From the NCBI GenBank assembly GCA_900176545.1, contig FWXP01000003.1:62001-126000 (forward strand): DNA of 64,000 nt, read 5' to 3'. Shown here one piece after another: positions 52,851 through 62,283 of this stretch. Each line of letters opens with the position of its first letter. The first letter of the stretch is position 1. Below the pieces are notes generated by a model. It was not told where the DNA came from. It saw only the letters and a program-made list of their open reading frames with translations, and did no database searches. Position numbers and translations under genes: made by a program. The DNA is from Oscillospiraceae bacterium. GTDB taxonomy: Bacteria > Bacillota > Clostridia > Saccharofermentanales > Saccharofermentanaceae.

Positions 52851-53945
52851 ATGAGAAAGCACTACTTGGACAACATTAAGTGGATGGTTCAGATCCTCGT
52901 AGTCTTATACCATGTCTTCTTTATGTATAACGGTATCGGACTGCCGGGTGTATACGGACAGCTCACAGAAGGGCAGTTCATTCCGGGTGACCTGTTCCAG
53001 TATATCGTCTACCCCTGGTTCATGACGCTTCTCTTTATCGCTGCGGGCATGAGCTCTAAGATATATCTCGGATCCCATACCGATAAGGAGTTTATAAAGA
53101 GCAGGACCACGAGGCTCCTCGTACCGTCTACCATCGGTGTTCTCGCATTCGGATATGTTCAGGGATATCTCAATATGGCTCTGTCAGGAGCTTTCGATAC
53201 TGTGTCAGAACTTCCCGGTGTTATTCAGTATCTCATAATGTGCGTGAGCGGCATAGGCGTACTGTGGTTCCTTCAGGTCCTCTGGGTATGTTCCGTCCTT
53301 CTGGTGATCGTAAGGAAGATAGAGAAAGGACGTCTTCTCAAGGTGTGCTCGAAGACTAATATCGTCGTACTTATCCTTATGGCGGTCCTTTTCTTCGGTG
53401 CAGGTCTTCTCCTGAATACCCCCTTTATCGCCTGCTACAGGTTCGGTCTTTATATACTGGCATTCCTTACCGGATATTTTATTTTCTCTCACGACGAAGT
53501 CATGGAGAGGATAAAGAAATGGCTCCCTTTATTCGCTACAGCAGGAATAGTATCCTGTGTCTTATTCTGCGTAAGGCATTTCGGTGAAAACTACGCGGAT
53601 GCACCGGTAAACAGGTCGATAAGCTATATCCTGTGCGCGTACTTTATGAGCGTAGCTGTACTCGGATTTGCTGCAAAGTATCTGAACTTTACTACGCCCG
53701 TTATGACATGGAGCTATAGAAAGAGCTTCGGAATATATGTGTTCCACTACATTGGTCTTTCCGCTGTAGCCGTATTTGTTGCAGGCAAGACGGATCTTCC
53801 GGCCGCAGTAATATACATACTGTCTGCGATAGCAGCTTTCGGAGGAGCACTTCTTCTAAATGCTATAATATCAAGGATACCGTTCTTGCGCTGGGCTGTG
53901 CTCGGCATAAAGAAGAGAAAGGTGGCAAAGGATGCTCAAGGATAA
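52851..53945 (+). CDS. Acyltransferase 3-family membrane protein
   Basis: A 364-residue protein with about ten membrane helices. It begins 'YLDNIKWMVQILVVLYHVFF', containing the family histidine (LYH), and has 'WFLQVLWVCS' in a later helix. Such enzymes transfer acyl groups to surface sugars or lipids. AAGGTGGG lies before the ATG at 52851. Its end overlaps the next gene by 14 bp. Confidence 0.85.
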   Translation: MRKHYLDNIKWMVQILVVLYHVFFMYNGIGLPGVYGQLTEGQFIPGDLFQYIVYPWFMTLLFIAAGMSSKIYLGSHTDKEFIKSRTTRLLVPSTIGVLAFGYVQGYLNMALSGAFDTVSELPGVIQYLIMCVSGIGVLWFLQVLWVCSVLLVIVRKIEKGRLLKVCSKTNIVVLILMAVLFFGAGLLLNTPFIACYRFGLYILAFLTGYFIFSHDEVMERIKKWLPLFATAGIVSCVLFCVRHFGENYADAPVNRSISYILCAYFMSVAVLGFAAKYLNFTTPVMTWSYRKSFGIYVFHYIGLSAVAVFVAGKTDLPAAVIYILSAIAAFGGALLLNAIISRIPFLRWAVLGIKKRKVAKDAQG

Positions 53946-54351
53946 TCTCGTTCAGCTTCGTAAGTACAATAAGATGACGCAGGAAGACCTCGCCGATAAG
54001 ATCGGCGTTACCCGCCAGGCCGTCGCTAAGTGGGAGTCCGGCGAATCGAGCCCGGATCTCGAGAAGAGCAGACTCCTGGCAGAAGTATTCGGAGTGTCTC
54101 TGGACGATCTTGTTAATTACACATCGGAAGAAAATATGGGACTTGGTGTAGGACCTAAGGGTAAGCACCTCTTCGGTATCGTCAAGGTGGGCGATAAGGG
54201 TCAGATAGTGATCCCGGCAAGAGCCAGGAAGATATTTGATATCAATCCCGGAGACAACTTGGTAGTTTTAGGTGACGAAGGGACGGGTATCGCGATAATG
54301 AAGAGCGACAGCTTCCTCGATATAGCTGATAAGATAAGAAAAGGGTTGTGA
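53932..54351 (+). CDS. XRE HTH - SpoVT/AbrB fusion regulator
   Basis: A 139-residue protein joining two DNA-binding modules: an N-terminal XRE helix-turn-helix (about 5-60; 'MTQEDLADKIGVTRQAVAKW') and a C-terminal AbrB/SpoVT swapped-hairpin domain (about 80-125; 'GIVKVGDKGQIVIPARARKI'). It overlaps the acyltransferase gene by 14 bp. It may regulate this locus or itself; AbrB domains usually act as dimers or tetramers. AAAGGTGG precedes the ATG. Confidence 0.9.
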   Translation: MLKDNLVQLRKYNKMTQEDLADKIGVTRQAVAKWESGESSPDLEKSRLLAEVFGVSLDDLVNYTSEENMGLGVGPKGKHLFGIVKVGDKGQIVIPARARKIFDINPGDNLVVLGDEGTGIAIMKSDSFLDIADKIRKGL

Positions 54352-54372
54352 TCACGTCACAACCCTTTGTTT
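54340..54372 (+). terminator. Terminator overlapping the end of the XRE-AbrB gene
   Basis: AAAGGGTTGTGA and TCACAACCCTTT (perfect 12-bp stem, 5-nt loop); the stop codon is inside the left arm. TTGTTTG follows. Confidence 0.88.
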
Positions 54373-54395
54373 GTTGAAGCCTCTTGATGATCGTA

Positions 54396-54884
54396 TCAGA
54401 GAAAAAGTGACAGGTCGTTATCGATCCTCATGATCTTAACGATGTCGCCGGGCTTGACATTGTCTTTTTTGTCCCCGTCTGTCTTGTTCTTGATGAAGCT
54501 GAGATCCAAGTCTTCGAGACCTGTTACCTTGAAGCCCTTGTCTGTCTTGGTAACTATCTGTCCCTGATAGAAATCGTAATCCCCCTTCTTTATCGCAGAG
54601 TTGGTATGGATTATGTTATAGATTGCGTAGATAGGGAAGATGATAACGATTATATATGCGATGACCATCTTAACGCTGTAGAAGATGACACCTGCGAATG
54701 CCGCCAGTGCCGCTACGATTCCGAATGCTACTACCAGTAATACGATAGATCCGATAAACATACCGAATGCACTCTTCTTGATAGCTGATAATAATTCTTT
54801 CTCTCTGTTCTCGTCGATGCTGATCTTGCTGATGCTCTGAGCCTGAACTGCATCATTTACTGCCCATTTGGGGTCCCTTGCCAT
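54396..54884 (-). CDS. Hypothetical membrane protein with C-terminal soluble domain
   Basis: A 162-residue protein with a charged N-terminus (about 1-37), two membrane helices (about 40-65 and 68-92) and a soluble C-terminal domain with 'YDFYQGQIVTKTDKGFKV' and 'VKPGDIVKIMRIDNDLSLFL', a small beta-type fold. AAAGGAG lies before the ATG. Monocistronic on the minus strand, facing the terminator of the neighbouring operon. The family is not recognised. Confidence 0.7.
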   Translation of the reverse strand: MARDPKWAVNDAVQAQSISKISIDENREKELLSAIKKSAFGMFIGSIVLLVVAFGIVAALAAFAGVIFYSVKMVIAYIIVIIFPIYAIYNIIHTNSAIKKGDYDFYQGQIVTKTDKGFKVTGLEDLDLSFIKNKTDGDKKDNVKPGDIVKIMRIDNDLSLFL

Positions 54885-55096
54885 GTTCGTAATCTCCTTT
54901 TTGTGTGTTGTATACGAAGAAGATTATACTACATTATTCAAAATGTCATACTGACTTGCATATTGTTTTAGTTTATTGATCTATCATCGTCTTGTTCTCT
55001 TCAGCAAAGTTTCTTCTTTTTTATTTTGATAAAATTAGGAAGACGCGTCTTATACTGCGTGTCGTTACTTGATCATTTCGAAAAGAGGACAGCAAC

Positions 55097-56695
55097 ATGG
55101 GAATACAGGAAAGACCCGAAGTAATACTTCTTCCTGACGGAGCGAAGTTCTGGGAACACACATATGCAGATTTCTATCTTAAGGCATACGTGCCTGCGAC
55201 TGATATCAAGGGACAGGTGAACAACTACGGATTCAGAGCGCCTCTTCTTACGGTATTCGAAGAAGAGCCTCAGAGCATCGTGGATGCGGCTCAGTTCGCA
55301 GTAGGAAGCGGTCTTGCGGATATCGCTGCCGCCAACGACACTGCAGTCCTCTTCGTATATCCTACATGTGAGGGCGGATGGAAGAATGCGACCGTAGAGA
55401 TGTATAAGTCATTCATCGCCGAAGTAAAGATGGATCCCAACTACGAGGACGGTATCGTCAGGCTCGTTGATTTCTTTACGCAGGAGTTCAAGGGATACTT
55501 CATAAGAGGCGCTAAGTTCAGGACGGATATCTACAGCTTCGGCGCTTCCGCCGACTATGTAGCAAAGAATCTCTTAAAGAAGATCGAGGGCGAGTTCCTC
55601 TGGGGTCCCGGAGATATTACTCCCGCCATGTGCTCCATGGAAGGACTTACCGTAAAGCCCGAGATCGAGCGCTACGATATCCCTGTTATAAGCGTATTTA
55701 ATTCAGATGAGATAAACGAAGCTTTCGCTGACTGCAAGTACTGCCTTATCAAGGAAGAGGCCGACTATATCGGTGACTTCATGTCCTTTGTAAGAAGATA
55801 TAAGATGTGGTGCGGCAATATAGAGCTGGAGCCCGACTTCGATGAACTGGGTATGGTAGAAGAAGCAGGTTCATGTGTCGTTAAGACATCTGCAGACAAC
55901 CGCCTTATCAAGGATCAGGATACACATGAAGTCGGTTATTTCTCTTACTACAACAAGGGGCTTCTCGACAACGGCAAGGTCCCTCTCGTACTGGGATTTC
56001 ACGGTGGCGGAGATTCCTCCATGTATCTTACATTCGTAGCAGAGTGGTGGGAGGTAGCTCATAAGTACGGCTTCCTCTTCGTATCCGTAGAGAACCATCA
56101 GTATCTTCCCGCATGTGAGGCGATGGAGCTCCTGGCGCACTTGAAGGAGAAGTATCCCATTGACGAGAAGAGGATATATGCCACGGGATTCTCCATGGGA
56201 TGCGCTAAGACATGGGATCTTTATCACGAATATCCGAATGAATTTGCGGGATTCTGTCCCGGAAGCGCACTCTTTCCCGTGAAGGATAATCCTTTCGGCA
56301 AGAGTCCTTCAGATCCGGGATTCAACTTAACGAATGCAAGGCCTTTCTTCTACAGCGGCGGTGAGGCTTCACCTCTTCCGGAGCTTCCTTTCCAGAACGA
56401 AGGATCCCTGGAGAGAGTCAAGTATCTTGCCTCTACCAATAAGTTCAAGACGAAGTTCGACGATATCGAGTTCGCGGACAAGGATAACTGGGAGCAGAAG
56501 ATCTACGGTCACGCGGGACAGAAGACAGAGAAGATCTACGATGAGACAAGAGATTCATATCTTACTATCGATTACTTCGAGAGCGAGGACGGTGTCATAA
56601 GGACTGCTCTCGCATCCGTAAGCGGCCAGGGACATGAGTTCCGTCACCATACATGCGAGAATGCATGGAAGTTCATATCGCAGTTCACGCTGTGA
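55097..56695 (+). CDS. Alpha/beta hydrolase, PHB-depolymerase/feruloyl-esterase-like
   Basis: A 532-residue protein. The first 230 residues are a family-specific N-terminal domain; the C-terminal esterase domain has 'LGFHGGGDSS' (oxyanion), 'IDEKRIYATGFSMGCAKTWDL' with the nucleophile Ser in GFSMG, and a terminal 'GQGHEFRHHTCE' with the likely catalytic His. Such enzymes are listed as polyhydroxybutyrate depolymerase-like (LpqC) esterases. There is no signal peptide. It lies 21 bp before an SDR gene. The 212-base gap upstream (54885-55096) shows only weak promoter-like A/T-rich sequence. Confidence 0.72.
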   Translation: MGIQERPEVILLPDGAKFWEHTYADFYLKAYVPATDIKGQVNNYGFRAPLLTVFEEEPQSIVDAAQFAVGSGLADIAAANDTAVLFVYPTCEGGWKNATVEMYKSFIAEVKMDPNYEDGIVRLVDFFTQEFKGYFIRGAKFRTDIYSFGASADYVAKNLLKKIEGEFLWGPGDITPAMCSMEGLTVKPEIERYDIPVISVFNSDEINEAFADCKYCLIKEEADYIGDFMSFVRRYKMWCGNIELEPDFDELGMVEEAGSCVVKTSADNRLIKDQDTHEVGYFSYYNKGLLDNGKVPLVLGFHGGGDSSMYLTFVAEWWEVAHKYGFLFVSVENHQYLPACEAMELLAHLKEKYPIDEKRIYATGFSMGCAKTWDLYHEYPNEFAGFCPGSALFPVKDNPFGKSPSDPGFNLTNARPFFYSGGEASPLPELPFQNEGSLERVKYLASTNKFKTKFDDIEFADKDNWEQKIYGHAGQKTEKIYDETRDSYLTIDYFESEDGVIRTALASVSGQGHEFRHHTCENAWKFISQFTL

Positions 56696-56716
56696 TGTGA
56701 TAAGAGGAGGAAGGTT

Positions 56717-57442
56717 ATGTTAGATCTTAAGAACAGGTGGGTACTGGTAACCGGTGCCGGAAGAGGTATCGGAAGGCTCATGGCCGAGAAGCTTATCGGT
56801 TGCGGTGCTAACCTCATCCTCGTGAGCAGGGATAAGAGTCACACGGAAGATATCGAGAAAAAGGCCAAGGGAGCAGGCTTACAGGTAGTGAGCTTCGGCT
56901 GCGACTTAGGTGTCAGGGAAGAAGTTAAGAAGCTGATATCTGAGCTTCTTAAGTACGATATCGATGTAGTCCTTAATAATGCGGGAATACAGGTGACGTA
57001 CAGGTCCGGCGTATGGGATACGCCCTGGGACGACTTTGAGAAGTCATTCAGGGTCAATACCATAGCTCCCATGATGATCTGCTATGCGCTCCTTCCCAAG
57101 ATGAAGGAGAAGGGCTTCGGAAGGATCCTCAATACCACGTCGGGTATCGACCGTGACCCTTACCAGGGACCGTATTCCGCAAGTAAGGCGGCACTTGATA
57201 AAGTAACTAAGGACCTGGAAGTTACATTGAACGGAGAGGACATACTCCTGTTCCTTACAGATCCCGGATGGTGCAGGACGGACCTCGGAGGCCCTCAGGC
57301 TCCTAACTCTCCCGAGTCCGCAGTGAACGGTTGCCTTGCAGGTGCATTCGCCTCTAAGGGTATAAACGGCACGATAATACATGCTCAGGACTATGCGGAT
57401 AAGACTTTGGAAGAAGCAGTAAGCCTCATAGAGAATATGTGA
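56717..57442 (+). CDS. Short-chain dehydrogenase/reductase
   Basis: A 241-residue classical SDR: cofactor motif 'TGAGRGIG', 'NNAGIQ', catalytic Ser in 'NTTSGIDR' and YxxxK as 'YSASKAALDK'. It reduces or oxidises a hydroxyl/keto substrate with NAD(P)H. AGGAGGAAGG precedes the ATG. It probably shares a transcript with the esterase-like gene upstream. The substrate is unknown. Confidence 0.9.
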   Translation: MLDLKNRWVLVTGAGRGIGRLMAEKLIGCGANLILVSRDKSHTEDIEKKAKGAGLQVVSFGCDLGVREEVKKLISELLKYDIDVVLNNAGIQVTYRSGVWDTPWDDFEKSFRVNTIAPMMICYALLPKMKEKGFGRILNTTSGIDRDPYQGPYSASKAALDKVTKDLEVTLNGEDILLFLTDPGWCRTDLGGPQAPNSPESAVNGCLAGAFASKGINGTIIHAQDYADKTLEEAVSLIENM

Positions 57443-57454
57443 TAAATCATAAGA

Positions 57455-57490
57455 TAAGAGCCTCTTTCAGTGGAGAAAGAGGCTCTTTTA
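57455..57490 (+). terminator. Terminator after the SDR gene
   Basis: AAGAGCCTCTTTC and GAAAGAGGCTCTT (perfect 13-bp stem, 6-nt loop) followed by TTTATTG. Confidence 0.92.
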
Positions 57491-57532
57491 TTGTCTTCAA
57501 TATCGTGTAACAGTGTTACAAAGTCAGTAATA

Positions 57533-59167
57533 TCAGTCTTGATTCTCGAAGTCTACCAGATGCTCCTGACCATAGAGTCTTCTGAGCTTGGGCTTCTCGA
57601 TCTTACCTGTAGCATTACGAAGGACAGGTGCGAAGATGATCTTTCTGGGTCTCTTGTAACGGGGAAGCTGAAGGCAGAACTCGTTTACTTCGTCTTCAGT
57701 AAGTGTCATGCCTTCCTTGACTTCGATGATCGCACCCTCGATCTCTCCGAGTCTCTTGTCGGGAAGACCGATGACTGCAACGTCCTTGATGGCGTCATTT
57801 TTCATGAGGAAGTCCTCTATCTCTACGGGGTAGAGGTTCTCACCGCCGCAGACGATAACGTCCTTCTTACGGTCAACGAGGTAGATGAATCCGTCCTCAT
57901 CCTGACGTCCCATATCACCTGTAAGGAGCCATCCGTCCTTAAGTACTTCATTAGTTGCTTCTTCATTATTGTAGTAGCAGACCATTACGCCGTCGCCCTT
58001 TACACAGAGCTCGCCGACTTCACCCTGCTTAACGATCTCGCCCTTCTCGTCGATGATCTTGCACTCCCATCCGTATCCGGGAAGACCGATAGCGCCTACC
58101 TTATGTACGTTCTCTACGCCAAGGTGTACACAGCCGGGGCCGATGGACTCGGAAAGACCGTAGTTCGTATCGTACTGGTGCTTAGGGAAGTACTCGAGCC
58201 ATCTCTTGATAAGGGACTTGGGAACAGGCTGTGCACCGATATGCATGAGCCTCCACTGATCGAGCTTATAGTCGGAGAGCTTAACGTCGCCTCTGTCTAA
58301 TGCATCAAGGATATCCTGAGCCCACGGTACCAGGAGCCATACGATAGTACAGTGCTCATCGGATGCTGCCTGAAGGATGTACTGAGGCTTTGTACCCTTA
58401 AGAAGGACTGCCTTGGAACCGGCTACGAGGCTTCCCATCCAGTGCATCTTAGCTCCCGTGTGGTAAAGGGGAGGGATACAGAGGAAGCAGTCGTCTCTAC
58501 CCGTGGAGTGGTGCTTCTGCTCGACTGCTGCGGCATGCATAAGGCTTCTGTGCTTGTGAAGGATAGCCTTGGGGAATCCCGTTGTACCGGAGCTGAAGTA
58601 GATAGCACCGTAATCGTCATCGGAGATCTCCACATTGGGAGATGTTCCGGAATAATCTGCAGTAAGTGAACGATAATCCTCAGCGAAAGTAGGACATGTG
58701 TCTCCTACGAAGATGAGTACTCTGTTCTTCTGAAGCTGTGCCTCGATATTCTCGATACGGCCGATGAACTCGGGACCGAAGAAGAGGATGTCGAGCTCAG
58801 CAAGATTAGAACAGTAGAGGATCTCGTCTGATGTATAGCGGAAGTTAAGGGGTACTGCGATGGCACCAGCCTTAAGGATTCCGAAGTAGATAGGGAGCCA
58901 CTCCAGGCAGTTCATCATAAGGATACCGATCTTGTTGCCCTTCTTGATTCCTCTGCTGATCAGCATATTTGCAAGACGGTTTGCCTTCTCGTCGAAGACC
59001 TTCCATGTGATCTCTCTTCTGTATGCCTGAGTATCTGTGGGCTGAATGAGCTCATATTCCTTCCAGGTAACCCTAGCAGTCTCCTGCTGTTCGGGATTTA
59101 GCTCGACGAGAGCAACCTCGTCCGGGTAAAGCTTAGCATTTCTCTCCAAATACTCTGTAACAGGCAT
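57533..59167 (-). CDS. Acyl-CoA synthetase / AMP-dependent ligase
   Basis: A 544-residue ANL-family enzyme that activates a carboxylic acid as acyl-AMP and transfers it to CoA. Motifs: P-loop 'YFSSGTTGFPKAILHKH', 'TNYGLSESIG', 'LTGDMGRQDEDGFIYLVDRKKD' and the C-terminal catalytic lysine in 'NATGKIEKPKLRR'. GAGGAG lies before the ATG at 59167; an upstream in-frame ATG has no ribosome site. The substrate may be a medium-chain fatty or aromatic acid. It is monocistronic. Confidence 0.9.
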   Translation of the reverse strand: MPVTEYLERNAKLYPDEVALVELNPEQQETARVTWKEYELIQPTDTQAYRREITWKVFDEKANRLANMLISRGIKKGNKIGILMMNCLEWLPIYFGILKAGAIAVPLNFRYTSDEILYCSNLAELDILFFGPEFIGRIENIEAQLQKNRVLIFVGDTCPTFAEDYRSLTADYSGTSPNVEISDDDYGAIYFSSGTTGFPKAILHKHRSLMHAAAVEQKHHSTGRDDCFLCIPPLYHTGAKMHWMGSLVAGSKAVLLKGTKPQYILQAASDEHCTIVWLLVPWAQDILDALDRGDVKLSDYKLDQWRLMHIGAQPVPKSLIKRWLEYFPKHQYDTNYGLSESIGPGCVHLGVENVHKVGAIGLPGYGWECKIIDEKGEIVKQGEVGELCVKGDGVMVCYYNNEEATNEVLKDGWLLTGDMGRQDEDGFIYLVDRKKDVIVCGGENLYPVEIEDFLMKNDAIKDVAVIGLPDKRLGEIEGAIIEVKEGMTLTEDEVNEFCLQLPRYKRPRKIIFAPVLRNATGKIEKPKLRRLYGQEHLVDFENQD

Positions 59168-59204
59168 TTTGTAACTCCTCACATTGCACTTAAATAAATA
59201 AGAT

Positions 59205-59220
59205 CGTGCGCGAACGCACG
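59205..59220 (-). promoter_or_regulatory. CGTGCG hairpin in the leader of the acyl-CoA synthetase gene
   Basis: CGTGCG-CGAA-CGCACG is a perfect hairpin directly downstream (on the minus strand) of a TATACT -10-like box near 59228-59233. It is near the expected transcription start and could be an operator or a 5'-stabilising stem. Confidence 0.4.
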
Positions 59221-59337
59221 CTTATAAGTATAGCAGAAAAAATAATACTTGCCTTATCTAAGGTTAAATAAATACTAATTTTATGTCATGCATAGACATA
59301 AGGACAAATTATCGTCATCTTTAATATTGATTTTTCC

Positions 59338-59367
59338 TTGCGGGCGTGGCAGGGAGGGTTGTAATAT
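59338..59367 (+). promoter_or_regulatory. Possible promoter of the YczE/YitT-like gene
   Basis: TTGCGG, 18-bp spacer, TAATAT, ending 27 bases before the ATG at 59395. Confidence 0.45.
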
Positions 59368-59394
59368 CATCCCGATATTTTGAGGGGGGCTCAT

Positions 59395-60063
59395 ATGAAG
59401 ATAGATAAACCTAGGAACTTTACGCCAAGGCTCGTCATGACCATATTGGGAGTACTTTTGTGTTCCATTGCGGTAGGCTTCTTTAAATGCGCCCGCTTCG
59501 GCGTCGATCCTTTCCAGTGCCTGTCATGGGGCGTATGGGGCAAGTTCGCGTCGGGGCTTCCTTTCGGAACATTCTACATAATCATCAATGCCGTCCTTCT
59601 TATCGCAGACTTCTTCCTGGATAAGCATTACATAGGAATAGCCACATTTATTAACCTCTTTCTTACGGGTTACATCGTAGATTTCTCGGAGAAGGTAATA
59701 TCAAGTATCGTTCCTGATCCGAGCTTTGCATTAAGGTGCATATTCTTAGGGATTGGCGTGCTCGTGATATGCTTTGCTGCATCGCTCTACATGACATCCG
59801 ACCTCGGTGTCTCCACCTACGATGCCATCGCGATAATCATCTCCAATAAGACCAAATGGCAGTTCAGGTTCGTAAGGATAGGAACGGATCTTATCTGTGT
59901 CCTCATAGGAACGATCTGCGTATACTTAGGCGCCAAGGACGGACAATATCCCGGAGCAGGAACCATAATATCAGCCTTCTTCATGGGACCTCTCGTAGAC
60001 TTCTTTAACAGGAAGTTCTCTCGTCCTCTCCTTGCCAAGTTCGAGGCAAAGGCACAGGCTTGA
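59395..60063 (+). CDS. YczE/YyaS/YitT-family membrane protein
   Basis: A 222-residue protein with about six membrane helices. The sequences 'CSIAVGFFKCARFGVDPFQCL' and 'YMTSDLGVSTYDAIAIIIS' are the duplicated half-repeat typical of the YczE/YitT group (conserved G-x-D/S-P/T-x). Members are often regulated small transporters, but substrates are mostly unknown. GAGGGGGG precedes the ATG at 59395. Confidence 0.85.
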   Translation: MKIDKPRNFTPRLVMTILGVLLCSIAVGFFKCARFGVDPFQCLSWGVWGKFASGLPFGTFYIIINAVLLIADFFLDKHYIGIATFINLFLTGYIVDFSEKVISSIVPDPSFALRCIFLGIGVLVICFAASLYMTSDLGVSTYDAIAIIISNKTKWQFRFVRIGTDLICVLIGTICVYLGAKDGQYPGAGTIISAFFMGPLVDFFNRKFSRPLLAKFEAKAQA

Positions 60064-60077
60064 TCTTGAATAATGCA

Positions 60078-60102
60078 CGAAAGTTGCCGCTTTCGGGTTT
60101 TT
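60078..60102 (+). terminator. Terminator after the YczE/YitT-like gene
   Basis: CGAAAG and CTTTCG (6-bp stem, 6-nt loop) followed by GGGTTTTTATT. Confidence 0.75.
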
Positions 60103-60163
60103 ATTGGTTCGATCTCGTGGGATAATATGAATTATCAATATCGGAAGATAAGGGAAGATAAAT

Positions 60164-61585
60164 ATGAAGAAAAGGTCGATCGCGGCAGTAGTCGCAGCAT
60201 CAGTCATACTGACATCATGTGGCAATGATCAGGCGGAAGAGAATGTAAGTGATACCACGACCGCAACAACGACAACTATTGAAGAGACTTCTGAGATCAC
60301 AGAAGAGACGGAAACAAGTATAACGCCTGTTCCCGTTGAGGCAGGTGAATACGAGGATCAGCTTACGGATATCCTGGCAAACTACGATGTCTGGGATCTT
60401 GATGAAGAGATGACGGATCTTGCCTGGATGGATGAGAGCTCAGAGATACACTCGCACTGCTACGGTGTTACTGACCTTGATCGTGACGGATATCTGGAGA
60501 TCATCAAATGCATGACAGCAGGAAGCGGTAATTATTCCCACAGCAGGATATTCGAGGTCATGCCTGACGGTACTATGGAGGAGATATCGGGATACTATTC
60601 CGATTCGCCGGCATTCGGCGTGATCGGCGAGAGCGGATATGCCATGGGTTGGTATGAAGATGAGTCAGGTAACTACTGGTATATAGCTTTTGGAAGATGC
60701 TACGACTTCTCAGGTTACTGTACTTCCTGGAGGCGTTTTTCCTTGCAGGACGGCGAGATCGTAGAGGAGAATCTCGGATCGTTCGGCACATCTTTCGATT
60801 TATGTACATATCGTGATGCGACCGGCGCCATGATCACCGAGGACGATTATATAGCGATGCTTCAAGGGTATGAAGACGGTCTTGACGGATATGTGACTAC
60901 CGGCTGGTTCGTTGATATAACACAGGAGAACATAGAAGCTTCCTTCGAAGCATGGAATACGGATGCTACTCCGGTCGAAGGGTCTTTTACCGCTCTGGCG
61001 AATGTTACGGTCGAAGGCGGATATTACTATATCGATCCTGAGACAGAAGATTATCAGGATTATTTCATTGATTCTTTTGAATTCTCGGATGACGGTACCG
61101 AGCTGACATTCTCAGGATCGGTTCCGACTCTATACGACGCTGACTATGTCGAGTCCCTAGCGGTTGGCGATCTTCTGCCTACAGGCGATACCATCGAGAC
61201 TATACTTTACGATGAGAGTAACGGGGTCTGTTGGATATATGCAGGAAGAGACTATCCGGCACTTTACTCATTTGAACTTCAGGCGAACGGGCAGTATTAC
61301 CTCTTCCATGACGGGATTATCACAGATTCCGAAGTGGAAGACATGACGGTTCCGATTTCGCCGGATGTAGTGATACTCGATAATGCTGGAGCGTATGGAT
61401 CACAGGGTATCCTGATCCTGGAAGATCGTACCGAATTCTTAACTGATATCAACGAACTGAATGAGGAAGACAGGATCGTTATCCGTGTAGCAGACGGACA
61501 GGTGACGTATATCTTCAGAGGGTGTATATTCCATAACCATAACTACATGGAACACTTTGTTGGAGAAGGAGTTATAGAGACATGA
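60164..61585 (+). CDS. Hypothetical lipoprotein
   Basis: A 473-residue lipoprotein: signal peptide with lipobox LTSC (Cys at about 19), a Thr/Glu-rich linker (about 27-55) and a two-part soluble region. The first part (about 60-250) carries an acidic 'TDLDRDGYLEII' motif that resembles an EF-hand-like calcium loop; the second (about 265-473) is beta-rich. A TTGA/TATGAA region may be the promoter. It overlaps the racemase gene by 4 bp (ATGA). Function unknown. Confidence 0.72.
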   Translation: MKKRSIAAVVAASVILTSCGNDQAEENVSDTTTATTTTIEETSEITEETETSITPVPVEAGEYEDQLTDILANYDVWDLDEEMTDLAWMDESSEIHSHCYGVTDLDRDGYLEIIKCMTAGSGNYSHSRIFEVMPDGTMEEISGYYSDSPAFGVIGESGYAMGWYEDESGNYWYIAFGRCYDFSGYCTSWRRFSLQDGEIVEENLGSFGTSFDLCTYRDATGAMITEDDYIAMLQGYEDGLDGYVTTGWFVDITQENIEASFEAWNTDATPVEGSFTALANVTVEGGYYYIDPETEDYQDYFIDSFEFSDDGTELTFSGSVPTLYDADYVESLAVGDLLPTGDTIETILYDESNGVCWIYAGRDYPALYSFELQANGQYYLFHDGIITDSEVEDMTVPISPDVVILDNAGAYGSQGILILEDRTEFLTDINELNEEDRIVIRVADGQVTYIFRGCIFHNHNYMEHFVGEGVIET

Positions 61586-62271
61586 AAAAGATCGGACTTA
61601 TTGGCGGTACCGGACCCGAGTCCACCGCTATGTACTACAGGGAACTTAATTCCAGGACAGATAAGAGAACTGACGGGCAGCAGATGCCCGATATGGCGAT
61701 AGAGAGCGTCGACTTCAGACGTGCCTGGAACTATGTGTGCGAAGAAAAATACGATCTTCTTGCAGACTACCTGGCTGAGAAGGCAAATGCTCTTTATAAC
61801 GGCGGTTCGGAGGTCATCGCGCTTACTGCGGCAACGATGCATATCGTCTACGATGAAGTGTCTTCAAGGACTCCCGCTAAGCTCATAAGCATCCCTAAGG
61901 CGGTAGCAGATGAAGTAGCCCGCCGCGGCATCAAGAAGGTAGGACTTCTGGGTACTATCTTCACCATGGAGAAGGACTACATGAAGACTGATCTTATAAA
62001 GGCGGGAATAGATGTCTTAGTCCCCACTAAGCCTGAGCGTGAGCTGGTGGCAAAGAGGATATTCGATGAGCTTGAACTGGGTATCGTGAAGGCGGAGACC
62101 TTGAAGGAATTTCAGGAACTTATTTCTACTATGCGTGACAGGGACGGTATCGAAGCCGTTATCCTCGGCTGTACGGAACTTCCGCTCCTTCTTAACTCCG
62201 ACAACTGTCCGTTGCCCGTATTAGACAGCGTGGATATACATATTGAGAAGTTACTGGAGCTCGCACTCTAA
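61582..62271 (+). CDS. Aspartate/glutamate racemase family protein
   Basis: A 229-residue PLP-independent racemase. It starts 'KIGLIGGTGPESTAMYYREL', and has the second catalytic cysteine in 'VILGCTELPLLL'. The position of the first catalytic cysteine (C-T/N-x-T-M-H) reads 'LTAATMH', so threonine replaces it. Some L-specific Asp/Glu racemases are known with a Thr/Cys pair, so it may still be active in one direction. It is the second gene of an overlapping operon. Confidence 0.85.
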   Translation: MKKIGLIGGTGPESTAMYYRELNSRTDKRTDGQQMPDMAIESVDFRRAWNYVCEEKYDLLADYLAEKANALYNGGSEVIALTAATMHIVYDEVSSRTPAKLISIPKAVADEVARRGIKKVGLLGTIFTMEKDYMKTDLIKAGIDVLVPTKPERELVAKRIFDELELGIVKAETLKEFQELISTMRDRDGIEAVILGCTELPLLLNSDNCPLPVLDSVDIHIEKLLELAL

Positions 62272-62283
62272 AGGAGGCCTCAC

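Noticed and set aside
57470-58300. Plus-strand frame (276 codons) inside the acyl-CoA synthetase gene
   Set aside because: It lies opposite a complete ANL enzyme, starts within the SDR terminator and shows no recognisable domain.
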